A stretch of DNA of 64,000 bases from Burkholderiaceae bacterium (GTDB lineage: Bacteria; Pseudomonadota; Gammaproteobacteria; Burkholderiales; Burkholderiaceae_E): contig JADJVQ010000018.1 of assembly GCA_016710525.1 (NCBI GenBank), positions 1 through 64,000 on the forward strand, given 5' to 3'. The notes below the pieces were generated by a model, which saw only the letters and a program-made list of their open reading frames with translations, was not told the DNA's origin and made no database searches. Of this stretch, positions 1 through 8,471 are shown one piece after another; position 1 is the first letter of the stretch, and each line of letters opens with the position of its first letter. The translations under genes were made by a program, and so were the position numbers.

Positions 1-1414
1 CGCGCATCTGGTACTTCAACTGCCAGCCGATGCCGTCCTCGCCTTCGTCCACCTGAAACCCGGCTGCCTTCAGGCCGTCGATCAGGGGCCGGTCGAGTTC
101 GAGCGCCACCGGGTTGGTCAGCCGGGCAGACTCCCTGGCCAGCGCCATCGGCGTGCCGAGCGCGATGAGGTCGCAGTCTTCCACGCTCGGGCCTTCTTCG
201 TAGGCCATGTAGGGCAGTTGCGCGGTCGGTTCGATGTTCTGGACCATCGTCGGGCTGCGCTGCACCAGGGTGACCTGCGCTCCGTTGGCATGCAGATCTT
301 GCGCAACGTCGTGCGCGCTGGTGCCGGTGCCGAACACCATCACGGGGCGTCCCGCCCAGGCCGCGCCATCGGTGTAATCACCCGAATGCAGGACCTGGCC
401 CTGGTAGGCCTCGAGCCCCGCGATGCGTACCTTGGCAGGGATCGCGCTCACGCCGGTGGCCATGATCAGGTGGCGCGGATGCAGCACTCGTTCCCGTCCG
501 TCGGCCAGGCGTAGCGTGGCCGTCCAGCGGCGGGCGGATTCGTCGTATCGACCGCGCACGAACTCGGTGGCGCTCCAGAGATTGATCTCCATCGCCGTCG
601 CGTAGTACTCGAACCAGCCCGCCAGCCGGTCTTTCGAGATGTAGTCGGGCCAGGTTTCCGGAAACGGCAGATAGGGAAGGTGATTGACGCAGGTGCGGGT
701 ATGCAGGCTCAAGGCGTGATAGCGCTTGCGCCAGTTGTCGCCGACCCGCTCGTGGCGATCGACCACCAGGGTATCGATGTCGAGCTGGCGCAGGCGTGCG
801 GCGATCGACAGGCCCGCTTGTCCCCCGCCGATCACGATCACTGCCGGATCGCGGTCTTCGTAGGCGGCGTCGACCCGGCGCTGGTCGACCCAGTTCGGCG
901 CACCGAAGTCGCGCGGCACGGTGTGGCTGCGGTTCCGTGGTTTTCGAAACTCCTCTTCGTGACCCTCGATCGAATCCAGCATCGTGGCCAGGCTCCAGGC
1001 CTGGCGCGGGGCGCCGGCCTGCGCCGGCTTGAGCCGCAGCACGCCATCGCACGGTCCGACCGAGGTGTCGAAGCGGAACAGCACCTCGAGCACCATCTCG
1101 CCTGCCCGCCGGACGACTCGCGGCGCGGTTCGATCAGGATCGATGCGGAAGTCCCTGGGTTCGAAACGCGTCACCGAGCCGACCAGGGCATCGAGTACCG
1201 GCTCGCACCGGGACAGGGTCTGCACATCCCAGCTGAGGGCGAGCAGATCCCGCCAATGGCAGTCGGCCAGGAACAGCGCGGCCATGGCCTTGGTGTCGCG
1301 CTGAGTCAAGCTTCTTTCGAACGCGGTCAGCCAGGCATTCGCCTCGCCGAGCAGTCCGGATTGCGTGGTTGGGTCGGCCGACTGGCCCGCATGCTGCGTG
1401 GTCTCGATTGGCAT
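1..1414 (-). CDS. Flavin-containing monooxygenase with N-terminal NTF2-like domain (3' end outside window)
   Basis: About 471 residues are visible; the C-terminus lies beyond the left edge. The first ~140 residues look like an NTF2/SnoaL-type cone domain (FERSLTQRDTKAMAALF onward). From about residue 190 follows an FAD-binding Rossmann motif (VIVIGGGQAGLSIAARL), then an NADPH-binding motif near residue 345 (VMVFGTGTSAHDVAQDL), in the order seen in YUC/FMO-like class B monooxygenases, which hydroxylate or Baeyer-Villiger oxidise small substrates using NADPH and O2. ATG 1414 follows a good ribosome site (AGGGAGA). It lies 16 bp downstream of the enoyl-CoA hydratase-like gene on the same strand, so they probably form one operon. 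The substrate is unknown; a catabolic role is inferred from the neighbours. Confidence 0.85.
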   Translation of the reverse strand, partial: MPIETTQHAGQSADPTTQSGLLGEANAWLTAFERSLTQRDTKAMAALFLADCHWRDLLALSWDVQTLSRCEPVLDALVGSVTRFEPRDFRIDPDRTAPRVVRRAGEMVLEVLFRFDTSVGPCDGVLRLKPAQAGAPRQAWSLATMLDSIEGHEEEFRKPRNRSHTVPRDFGAPNWVDQRRVDAAYEDRDPAVIVIGGGQAGLSIAARLRQLDIDTLVVDRHERVGDNWRKRYHALSLHTRTCVNHLPYLPFPETWPDYISKDRLAGWFEYYATAMEINLWSATEFVRGRYDESARRWTATLRLADGRERVLHPRHLIMATGVSAIPAKVRIAGLEAYQGQVLHSGDYTDGAAWAGRPVMVFGTGTSAHDVAQDLHANGAQVTLVQRSPTMVQNIEPTAQLPYMAYEEGPSVEDCDLIALGTPMALARESARLTNPVALELDRPLIDGLKAAGFQVDEGEDGIGWQLKYQMR

Positions 1415-1430
1415 GGTGTCTCCCTTGTTC

Positions 1431-2201
1431 TTATCGGCGCCAGGACGGCGGCCGCTTTTCGATGAAGGCCCGCACGCCTTCCTGAGCTTCTTCGGTCGTC
1501 GCCAGGCTGCAGAAATTCTCGACCGCCGCCGCGACACCGCGGCGGTAGTCGGAGTCGCATTCGCGCACGAAGGCGGCGCGCCCCATGCGCATGATGGTCG
1601 GTGCTTTGGCTGCGAGAACTCGCGCCAGATCGCGGGCGCCCGCCAGGGCCGTGCCATCGTCGACCATCCGGCTGACCAGTCCGAGCTCGTACGCCTCCCG
1701 GGTCGAGAACTTGCGTCCGGTGAACAGCAGGTCGAAGGCGCGATGCTTGCCGATGATGCGCGGCAGGTGGGCGAAGTGAATGGCCGGAATCAGTCCGACG
1801 TCGATCTCCGGATAGCCGAAGCTGGCCGATGCTTCGGCCACGATCAGATCGCACGAGATGGCCAGCGTCATGCCGGCGCCGCGAGCCGCGCCGGCCACCG
1901 CGGCAATCGAGGGCTTGCCCAGGTGGTACTGGGCATCGGTCACGCGCGAATAGAGCTTTTCGAGGAGGTCATGGGTCGCTTCGGCACTGCTGCCCGCAAA
2001 GGCCTTGATGTCGAGTCCGGCGCAGAACTGGCCGGGCGTGGCGCTGCCGATGATCACCGCGCGCACCGCGCGGTCGTCGCGGGCCCGCTGCAGGCAGAGC
2101 AGCAGTTCATCGATCATCGGTTCGACCACGGCATTGACCGGTGCACGGTCGAGCAGGATCTCGGCGATGTGATCGGTGACCTGATATTGGACGTGAGGCA
2201 T
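1431..2201 (-). CDS. Enoyl-CoA hydratase/isomerase (crotonase) family protein
   Basis: 256 residues with the crotonase fold. The oxyanion-hole segment (AGLDIKAFAG, about residues 62-71) and the second segment (GAARGAGMTLAISCDL, ~105-120) are clear. The first catalytic Glu of classical hydratases (GGGCELA context) is replaced by Thr (GAGMTLA), whereas the second (YPEIDVG) is retained, so it may be an isomerase, hydrolase or one-Glu hydratase rather than a standard enoyl-CoA hydratase. The start was chosen at ATG 2201 because the conserved family sequence begins there; the upstream extension of the frame is not coding-like. It lies upstream of the flavin monooxygenase and is divergent from the Bug protein gene across 213 bp. 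Substrate unknown. Confidence 0.88.
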   Translation of the reverse strand: MPHVQYQVTDHIAEILLDRAPVNAVVEPMIDELLLCLQRARDDRAVRAVIIGSATPGQFCAGLDIKAFAGSSAEATHDLLEKLYSRVTDAQYHLGKPSIAAVAGAARGAGMTLAISCDLIVAEASASFGYPEIDVGLIPAIHFAHLPRIIGKHRAFDLLFTGRKFSTREAYELGLVSRMVDDGTALAGARDLARVLAAKAPTIMRMGRAAFVRECDSDYRRGVAAAVENFCSLATTEEAQEGVRAFIEKRPPSWRR

Positions 2202-2414
2202 GGCGTGGGGTCTGAGGGTTGAAGGGGCGGGCCCGGTGCCGGGCGGATGCCGGCGATGATACGGCGATTGTTGCCACGACACCGATAAGTGCCGACACTC
2301 TCGAACGGGCGCCAGCGAGTGTCCGGATCGGACCGCGATGTTCCGATTCGGGCGGCCGTGGACCGACCCGATTCGTCGAAAAATAACGAGACACATCAAA
2401 CGGAGACACTTCAG

Positions 2415-3392
2415 ATGAAATCAATCGCCCGTCTGGCCCTGATCACCACCCTGGCCATGGCCGCGCTCGGCCCGGCGCAGGCTCTGGCGCAGGCCTATCC
2501 GAACAAGCCGATCCGCCTGGTCGTGCCCTATGCCGCCGGTGGCGCAACCGACATCATCGGCCGGGCGGCGGCGGCCGAACTGTCCAAGACGCTCGGGGTG
2601 GCCGTGACGGTCGACAATCGGCCGGGCGCGGGCGGCAACGTCGGCGCCGAGCTGGTCGCGCGCTCGGCGCCCGACGGCTACACGATGCTGGTCTCGCCGA
2701 GCAGCCTGCACGGCATCACGCCGTTCCTGTATTCCAAGCTCAGCTACGATCCGAACAAGGACCTCGCCCCGGTGATCGTGCTGGCCTCGCTGGCCAATGT
2801 GCTGGTGGTCAATCCGGCCGTGAAGGCCAACTCGGTGGCCGATGTCATCGCGCTGGCCAAGGCGCAGCCGGGCAAGCTCACCTACGCGTCCAGCGGCAAC
2901 GGCACGACCATTCACCTGTCGGCCGAGATGTTCAAGCAGATGGCCGGACTGGACATCGTGCACGTGCCCTACAAGGGCAGCGGCCCGGCGCTGACCGACC
3001 TGATCGGCGGACAGGTGCAGCTGATGTTCGACAACATTCCGTCGGCCATCAACCAGATCCGCGCGGGTAAGCTGCGTGCCCTGGCCACGACCGGACCGAA
3101 GCGTTCGCCGGCGCTGCCCGATCTGCCGACGATGATCGAGGCCGGCCTGGCCGGTTACGAAGCGACGGCGTGGTTCGGGCTGTCGTTCCCGGCAGGCACG
3201 CCCAGGGAGATCATCTCGCGCATGAATGCCGAGGGCATGAAAGCGACACGTGCGCCCGATTTCATCCGGCGCGTGAACGAGCAGGGCTACGAAATGGTGG
3301 GCGGAACGCCGGAACAGATGGCGGCCACGATCCAGGACGAATTGCGCCGCTGGGGCCCGGTGGTCAAGGCATCGGGCGCGAAAGTCGACTGA
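2415..3392 (+). CDS. Bug/TctC-family periplasmic solute-binding protein
   Basis: 325 residues. Residues 1-27 are a Sec signal peptide (KSIAR, hydrophobic core, ALAQA cleavage region). The mature protein starts with the family signature YPNKPIRLVVPYAAGGATDI and continues with the typical NRPGAGGNVGAELVA, YASSGNGTTIHLSAE and VPYKGSGPALTDLIGGQVQLMFDN blocks. Bug proteins bind carboxylates or other small organic anions in the periplasm, some for tripartite tricarboxylate transporters, many as orphan receptors. No tctA/tctB permease is adjacent, so this is one of the orphan type. GGAGA at 2402-2406 supports ATG 2415. It is divergent from the hydratase/monooxygenase pair, which suggests a common substrate, but the ligand cannot be read from the sequence. 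Confidence 0.92.
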   Translation: MKSIARLALITTLAMAALGPAQALAQAYPNKPIRLVVPYAAGGATDIIGRAAAAELSKTLGVAVTVDNRPGAGGNVGAELVARSAPDGYTMLVSPSSLHGITPFLYSKLSYDPNKDLAPVIVLASLANVLVVNPAVKANSVADVIALAKAQPGKLTYASSGNGTTIHLSAEMFKQMAGLDIVHVPYKGSGPALTDLIGGQVQLMFDNIPSAINQIRAGKLRALATTGPKRSPALPDLPTMIEAGLAGYEATAWFGLSFPAGTPREIISRMNAEGMKATRAPDFIRRVNEQGYEMVGGTPEQMAATIQDELRRWGPVVKASGAKVD

Positions 3393-3401
3393 ACGGCGTG
3401 C

Positions 3402-5198
3402 TCAGGCCGTTGCCTCCAGCACCGGGGCCTGCCCTGCGGCGGCCAGCAGCCAGGGGCCCAGTTCGCCCGCGGGCAGCGGGCGGCTGAACAGGTAGCCTTG
3501 CCCTTTGTCGCAGCCTAGCTTGCGCACCACCGCGGCCTGGGCCGGCGTCTCGATGCCTTCGGCCACGGTGGACATGCCCAGGCTGTTGGCGACCATCACC
3601 GTGGCCTGGACCAGCACCCGGTGGTGATGGCTGACATCGACCTGCGACACGAAAGAACGGTCGATCTTCACGGTGTCCACCGGAAACTGATGCAGATTCG
3701 ACAGCGACGAGTAGCCGGTCCCGAAGTCGTCCAGTGCCAGTGTCAGGCCCAGTGCCTTCAGTTCGTGCAGGCACGCCTGCACCGCCTCGTCCTGCGCCGC
3801 CAGGCTTTCGGTGATCTCCAGCTGCAGGCAGTGCGCCGGCATACCGTTGCTGCGCAGCAGATCCTCGACGCGCGCAACGAACCCGGTCTGGGTCAGCTGG
3901 GCCCGCGACAGATTGACCGCCAGCAGTCGGGGGGCGCTCGGACCCAGTTCGGCCTGCCATTGCATGAACTGGCGGCAGGCGGTCGACAGCACGAAGTCGC
4001 CCACCGCGCCGATCAGGCCGCATTCCTCGGCAACCGGAATGAACTCCAGCGGCGGCACCACGCCCCGCACGGGGTGGCGCCAGCGCACCAGGCATTCGAC
4101 GCCTGCGCTGGCAGCGCTGGCCGGCGGCTCGCGCAGTCCGACGACCGGCTGATAGACCACGAACAGCTGGCCGTCGGCCAATGCGGTATGCAGCTCCGCT
4201 TCGATGCCGCCGCGCCGCGCCGCCCGCTCGTGCATCGTGGGTTCGAAGACCACGTAGCGCGCACCACCCGCCCGCTTGGCTTCGACCATGGCGATATTGG
4301 CGTCCTGCAGCACCGTGTCGGCATCGGCGTCGCGGCCCGTCTGGGCGCGCAGCACGATGCCAAGGCTGACATTGCAGTAGACCTGATGGTCGCCGACGAG
4401 ATAGGGCTTGCCCAGGGCATCGAGCAGCCGATGGGCAATGCCGTGCACATCGTCGGGCCGGTGCAGCTCGTCGAGCACGATCACGAATTCGTCGCCGCCG
4501 ATCCGAGCTGCCATCTGGCCGGCTTCGATCGTGCGTCCCAGCACATCGCCGCCACGCAGGATCGAGCGCAGCCGGTCGGCCATCAGACCGAGCACCTCGT
4601 CGCCGACGCTGTGGCCCAGAGCGTTGTTGATCTGCTTGAATCGATCGCAATTGATGAACACGACGGCGAAGTCGTGGCCGGGGTCGCCCGGCGCGCGCTG
4701 CAGCGCCGTTTCGATCAGCTCGCGAACGGCCGAGCGGTTGGGCATACGGGTGAGACTGTCGGTACGTGCGGCATCCCGGAGGCGCCGGGCCAGTCCCTGC
4801 TGCTCGCGCTGTGCTTCGGCCGTGGCATCGGCCAGCACCGCCATCAGGCGTGACTCGTCGAGCTTCATCAGGCTGAGCGACAGAACCTGGGGGCCGGGCA
4901 TGGACCGCGGCGCGTGGTCCAGCGTCAGGCGCATCGCTTCGCAGATGACCCCCGATGGCGCGCTGAAGTCGGCAACGAGCTGGCGTAAGTGAGGAGCGAG
5001 CGCTTCCAGCGTCGTGAACAGATTGTCGAGACTGCCATTGGGCGACAAGGGCATCAGCAGTTGTGCGGACATCGGATTGACCATCTCGATGTCGCCGCCC
5101 AGGCTGGTCTGTGCCAGTCCGATCGGTGCGCGGTACAGGAATTGCAGCAGCGTGTCGCTGGTATCGGTCGAATCGGCGGTTGGTGTGGTCAGAGGCAC
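3402..5198 (-). CDS. PAS-GGDEF-EAL c-di-GMP turnover protein
   Basis: 598 residues. The N-terminal ~130 residues form a PAS-like sensor very similar to that of the upstream gene. A GGDEF domain follows (FINCDRFKQINNALGH; active site RIGGDEF intact) without an RxxD inhibitory site at the usual distance, then an EAL domain. Its signature is ECL (GVECLVRWRHP) instead of EAL, but the metal and catalytic residues in EITES, DDFGTGYSS, KIDRSF and VAEGIET are present, so both cyclase and phosphodiesterase activity are plausible. GTG 5198 is preceded by AGGAAG. It is the last gene of a three-gene operon with the PYP-like protein and a second diguanylate cyclase (21 bp gap) and converges on the Bug gene. 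Confidence 0.93.
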   Translation of the reverse strand: MPLTTPTADSTDTSDTLLQFLYRAPIGLAQTSLGGDIEMVNPMSAQLLMPLSPNGSLDNLFTTLEALAPHLRQLVADFSAPSGVICEAMRLTLDHAPRSMPGPQVLSLSLMKLDESRLMAVLADATAEAQREQQGLARRLRDAARTDSLTRMPNRSAVRELIETALQRAPGDPGHDFAVVFINCDRFKQINNALGHSVGDEVLGLMADRLRSILRGGDVLGRTIEAGQMAARIGGDEFVIVLDELHRPDDVHGIAHRLLDALGKPYLVGDHQVYCNVSLGIVLRAQTGRDADADTVLQDANIAMVEAKRAGGARYVVFEPTMHERAARRGGIEAELHTALADGQLFVVYQPVVGLREPPASAASAGVECLVRWRHPVRGVVPPLEFIPVAEECGLIGAVGDFVLSTACRQFMQWQAELGPSAPRLLAVNLSRAQLTQTGFVARVEDLLRSNGMPAHCLQLEITESLAAQDEAVQACLHELKALGLTLALDDFGTGYSSLSNLHQFPVDTVKIDRSFVSQVDVSHHHRVLVQATVMVANSLGMSTVAEGIETPAQAAVVRKLGCDKGQGYLFSRPLPAGELGPWLLAAAGQAPVLEATA

Positions 5199-5219
5199 GG
5201 TGCGCTTCCTGTGGCGGTG

Positions 5220-6563
5220 TCAGGCCGGGGTCCAGCAGCTGATTCGGTTTCGCCCGCCAGCCTTGGCGGCGTACAAGGCCAGGTCGGCGCGCTTGAGCAG
5301 CTCGTCAAGCCCGCCCAGGCTGTCGTCCATCACGGCAATGCCCGCACTGACCGTGTACCGGATGCATGCGCCATCGACGATCACGCTGGCCGATTCGGTC
5401 GCGGCGCGCAGACGTTCGGCCACCACGAGCGCGCCCCGCTCGCCGGTCGAGGGCAGCAGCACCGCAAACTCCTCGCCGCCGATCCGGGCAACCACATCGA
5501 CCTGGCGAAAGGTCTGGCTCAGTACGCTCGCGAAGTGCTTGAGCACGGCGTCCCCGGCCGGATGCCCATGCGTATCGTTGACCTGCTTGAAGTGGTCGGC
5601 GTCGAACAGGATCAACGACAGCTCGCGCGGCGAGCGAAGGCGCCGGGCAAGTTCCCGCTCGGTGGCCTCGAAGAACGTGCGCCGGTTGGCGATGCCTGTC
5701 AGGTGATCGCAGCTGTGGGCCTTGCGGTTTCGTTCGTTCTCTTCGCGCTTGTCGGTGATGTCGCGAATGATCAGGCAGTAGCCCGGGTCGGCTCGGTCGG
5801 CGTGCGCTTCGGGCGGGGGCTGGCCATCGCGCTGCGGGCGATCGTGCAGCGGTGCAATCAGCGCGCTCCCCCAGAAGCGGCTGCCGTCGGCTCTGAGCTG
5901 CCAGCCCTCGTCCAGGCTCCAGCCATTGGCGTCGGCTTCGAACAGCCGGTCGCGCACCCGGTCGGCGGTGCTGGCGTCCTCCGGACCGAGGATCGAATAG
6001 GCCTTGCCGATCACCGAAGGGCCATCGAAGCCGGTCAGGCGGCCGATGCTGGGATTCCAGTCACCGATGCGTCCTTCGCGGTCCAGGCCGACCACCGCAT
6101 AGTCGGTGATGCCGGTGAGGATGGCGTTCAGCCAGGCCTCGTTCTGGCGCAGCAGGCGCTCGCGCTTGACCTGCAGCGAGATGTCGGTGATCACCGCCAT
6201 CAGCCGCGTGTCGTCCAGCTTGAGCAGGCTGAGCGACAGGATCTGCGGATCGGACTGTCCGCGCACGCCGGCACTGACCTGGATGCGCAGGCCCTCGCAG
6301 ACCATGCCGTAGGCGTCCTTGAATGCATGGGCCTGATGACGCAGGTCCGGCGCCACGCCTTCGAGCGCGCTGAACAGGTTCGACAGCCCGCCGTCGCGCG
6401 ACAGCGGCATCAGCAGCTGCGCCGACAACGGATTGATCATGACGATCGAGCCGTCCGCACCGGTCTGGATCAGGCCGACCGGCGCGACATACAGGAACTG
6501 AACCAGTGCCTCGTACTCTTCGGCCAGGTCAGGGGCCATTTCCCGGGCCACGGCGGTGGCCAT
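5220..6563 (-). CDS. PAS-PAS-GGDEF diguanylate cyclase
   Basis: 447 residues. The first PAS-like region (about 15-130; VAPVGLIQTGADGSIVMIN) is paralogous to the sensor of the downstream GGDEF-EAL protein. A second PAS (~140-280; AILTGITDYAVVGLDREGRI) is followed by a GGDEF domain with LFDADHFKQVNDTHGH and active-site RIGGEEF. RQVD stands five residues before the GGEEF, the position of the product-binding I-site, so feedback inhibition by c-di-GMP is expected. No membrane segment, hence a cytoplasmic sensor cyclase. Its ATG directly follows the TAA of the PYP-like gene (TAAATG), implying translational coupling. The N-terminal PAS domains carry no obvious haem or flavin ligand motif. Confidence 0.93.
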   Translation of the reverse strand: MATAVAREMAPDLAEEYEALVQFLYVAPVGLIQTGADGSIVMINPLSAQLLMPLSRDGGLSNLFSALEGVAPDLRHQAHAFKDAYGMVCEGLRIQVSAGVRGQSDPQILSLSLLKLDDTRLMAVITDISLQVKRERLLRQNEAWLNAILTGITDYAVVGLDREGRIGDWNPSIGRLTGFDGPSVIGKAYSILGPEDASTADRVRDRLFEADANGWSLDEGWQLRADGSRFWGSALIAPLHDRPQRDGQPPPEAHADRADPGYCLIIRDITDKREENERNRKAHSCDHLTGIANRRTFFEATERELARRLRSPRELSLILFDADHFKQVNDTHGHPAGDAVLKHFASVLSQTFRQVDVVARIGGEEFAVLLPSTGERGALVVAERLRAATESASVIVDGACIRYTVSAGIAVMDDSLGGLDELLKRADLALYAAKAGGRNRISCWTPA

Positions 6564-6956
6564 TTACGAGGGCCGTCTGACGAGCACGTAACGAAGGCCG
6601 GCGCCCGGACAGGACAGCAGCCGCAAGTTCACTTTCACCGGACGCATGCGAAGGGTAAGCACGTAGTCGATGGTTGAATCGAGCACGCTGCCATCGGCCG
6701 CCGCGTCCTCGAAGCGCTGGGCGACCAGGTAGTTGTTCATGCAGGGTGCGACCACGGTGAACAGCGGGTGGCCCAGCACGCGATGCGGCGCCAATCCGGC
6801 GAACTTGGATTCGAACGCGTTGTACGTGCGAACCAGGCCCTCGGCATCGATTCCGATGACCCCGAAGTCGAGGGCGTCGAGTTCCTCCACGCTGCAGGCC
6901 GAAAGGGCCGAGACGATATCCGCCTGGCCAAAACTCAAGGAAAGAACCGCACTCAT
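6564..6956 (-). CDS. Photoactive yellow protein-like PAS protein
   Basis: 130 residues, the size of photoactive yellow protein (PYP, ~125). It aligns colinearly with Halorhodospira PYP as I remember it: LSFGQADI matches the N-cap, DFGVIGIDAEG the first PAS strands, then TYNAFE and VVAPCMNN. Key PYP residues correspond to Tyr45 (Tyr42), Glu49 (Glu46), Cys72 in APC (chromophore Cys69) and Met104 (Met100); the Thr50 and Arg52 equivalents are Ala53 and Leu55. PYP binds p-coumaric acid through that Cys and signals blue light. ATG 6956 was preferred over an upstream start because GAGGA precedes it. It heads an operon with two c-di-GMP enzymes. No tyrosine ammonia-lyase is in the window, so chromophore loading is unproven; another thiol ligand or redox role is possible. 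Confidence 0.82.
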   Translation of the reverse strand: MSAVLSLSFGQADIVSALSACSVEELDALDFGVIGIDAEGLVRTYNAFESKFAGLAPHRVLGHPLFTVVAPCMNNYLVAQRFEDAAADGSVLDSTIDYVLTLRMRPVKVNLRLLSCPGAGLRYVLVRRPS

Positions 6957-7085
6957 GATTGTCCTCTTGACGGATGTCACGGGGGTCAGAGCCCCGCGCC
7001 CTGTCATTCATCGGCTGTTTCAGCGGGAACTTGAATGCCGGGGGTGCGCGACCGACCCGGGCCGGGATTGCGGCATCATGTCCGC

Positions 7086-7418
7086 ATGACCGATGAAAAT
7101 CAGATCCAGATCCCGGCGTCGTTCATTGCGCTGTTCGTGCCACGCGGCCGGGTCAAGCCCACCGAATCCCGCGAAACCATCGCCGAACGCTATGACTTCT
7201 GCGAAGACCTCGCCAGCCTGATGACCGAGCATGCCAAGGCCACGCTGTTCGACCTGGGGATTGCCGAGTCGGATGTCCTCGTGCGTTGCCATCAGGGCCT
7301 GCTGACCGAGGCTGCGCCCGTCAGCGAAGCGGAGGCGGGCTGGGTGGTCCGGCGCCTGGCCGAACTGCTGGAGTGGGAGTGTCCGCAGGGCATCGGGCAG
7401 CCTCCCGAAGCGCGCTGA
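7086..7418 (+). CDS. Conserved small protein of betaproteobacterial type, function unknown
   Basis: 110 residues, acidic, without signal peptide or membrane segment. Family-like blocks are IPASFIALFVPRGRVKPTES, IAERYDFCEDLASLM and VSEAEAGWVVRRLAELLEW. I recognise this as a short protein common in Burkholderiales, often annotated 'ATPase with chaperone activity' although I see no Walker or other nucleotide-binding motif, so that name should not be trusted. ATG 7086 is the first start in frame that matches the conserved beginning. It is divergent from the PYP-like operon (129 bp between starts) and followed by the second Bug gene in the same direction. Confidence 0.75.
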   Translation: MTDENQIQIPASFIALFVPRGRVKPTESRETIAERYDFCEDLASLMTEHAKATLFDLGIAESDVLVRCHQGLLTEAAPVSEAEAGWVVRRLAELLEWECPQGIGQPPEAR

Positions 7419-7486
7419 GCAAGCGTCCGGCGTCGCCTGGAGCCGCGCGGTATCATCGATCGACCCGTCATTTCTCCGGACACCGC

Positions 7487-8467
7487 ATGCACCGACTGAT
7501 CCGCCCGCTGGCTTTCGCGCTGGCTGCCGCGCTGGCCCCCTCGACCCAGGCTCAGGCGCCTGCCGATTCCTGGCCTGCCAAGCCGCTGCGGATCATCGTG
7601 CCCGCCAATGCCGGGGGCGGCACCGCCGACCCGGTTTCGCGGGTGCTGGCCGAAGAGCTCACCAAGCTGTTCGGCCAGCGGGTCTTCGTCGAGAACCGCG
7701 GCGGATCCAACGGCAACATCGGTGCGACCGCGGCGGCGCGGGCACCCAACGACGGCTACACGGTGCTGTTCTCGTGGGCCGGCACGCTGGCCACCAACAT
7801 CAGCCTGTACAAGTCGCTGCCGTTCCATCCTGTCAACGATTTCGATCCCGTCGTGCTGATCGGCGGCGTATCCAACATCCTGGTGGTCAACAACAGCTTT
7901 CCGGCCAGGAACCTCAAAGAGTTCACCGACTACGTGCGCAGCCAGCCCGGCAAGCTCAACTATGCGTCCTCGGGCAATGGCAGCTCGATGCACCTGGCCG
8001 CCGAGCTCTACAAGAAGCAGACACGTTCGTTCATGGTCCATGTGCCCTACAACAATGTCGGCCAGGCCACCACCGACCTGGTGTCCAACCAGGTGCAGCT
8101 GATGTTTCACCTGATCACCGGCGCGCAGGGCTCGGTCAAATCGGGGCAACTGCGACCCATCGCCGTGCTCGCGCCGCAGCGCTCGCCCGTGCTGCCCGAC
8201 GTGCCCACCATGAAGGAGCTCGGCCTGCCCATCGAATCGCAGACCTGGTTCGCGCTGCTTTTCCCGAAGGGGGCGCCGCCCGAGGCGATCCGCAAGCTCA
8301 ACGAGGCGACCAACCGCTTGCTCAATGACCCGGCGGTGCGCCAGAGGCTGATGGGCATGGGCCTGGAGCCTGCGGGTGGCACGCCCGATGCGCTGGCCCG
8401 GCATCTCGACGCCGAAATCCGTAAATGGGCCGAAGTGGTGAAATTCTCCGGTGCAACGGTCGAGTGA
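7487..8467 (+). CDS. Bug/TctC-family periplasmic solute-binding protein
   Basis: 326 residues with a signal peptide (MHRLIRPLAFALAAALAPS, cleavage near AQA, residues ~22-25). Family blocks: WPAKPLRIIVPANAGGGTAD, ENRGGSNGNIGATAAARA, YASSGNGSSMHLAAELYKK, HVPYNNVGQATTDLVSNQVQLMF. It should bind a small organic anion in the periplasm. It heads a plus-strand series with an FAD oxidoreductase (4 bp downstream) and two CMD/AhpD-like proteins, so the ligand may be the substrate of that pathway; this is inference from position. No cognate permease is nearby. It is clearly different in sequence from the other Bug protein at 2415-3392. Confidence 0.92.
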   Translation: MHRLIRPLAFALAAALAPSTQAQAPADSWPAKPLRIIVPANAGGGTADPVSRVLAEELTKLFGQRVFVENRGGSNGNIGATAAARAPNDGYTVLFSWAGTLATNISLYKSLPFHPVNDFDPVVLIGGVSNILVVNNSFPARNLKEFTDYVRSQPGKLNYASSGNGSSMHLAAELYKKQTRSFMVHVPYNNVGQATTDLVSNQVQLMFHLITGAQGSVKSGQLRPIAVLAPQRSPVLPDVPTMKELGLPIESQTWFALLFPKGAPPEAIRKLNEATNRLLNDPAVRQRLMGMGLEPAGGTPDALARHLDAEIRKWAEVVKFSGATVE

Positions 8468-8471
8468 TCCG

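Noticed and set aside
4989..6677. Long plus-strand open frame (562 codons) opposite the cyclase genes
   Set aside because: Antisense to two clear GGDEF genes; no family-like motifs, and GC-rich third positions give long shadow frames in this genome.
7086..7418. 'ATPase with chaperone activity' as function of the 110-residue protein
   Set aside because: No nucleotide-binding motif is visible; the name seems to be an annotation artefact.
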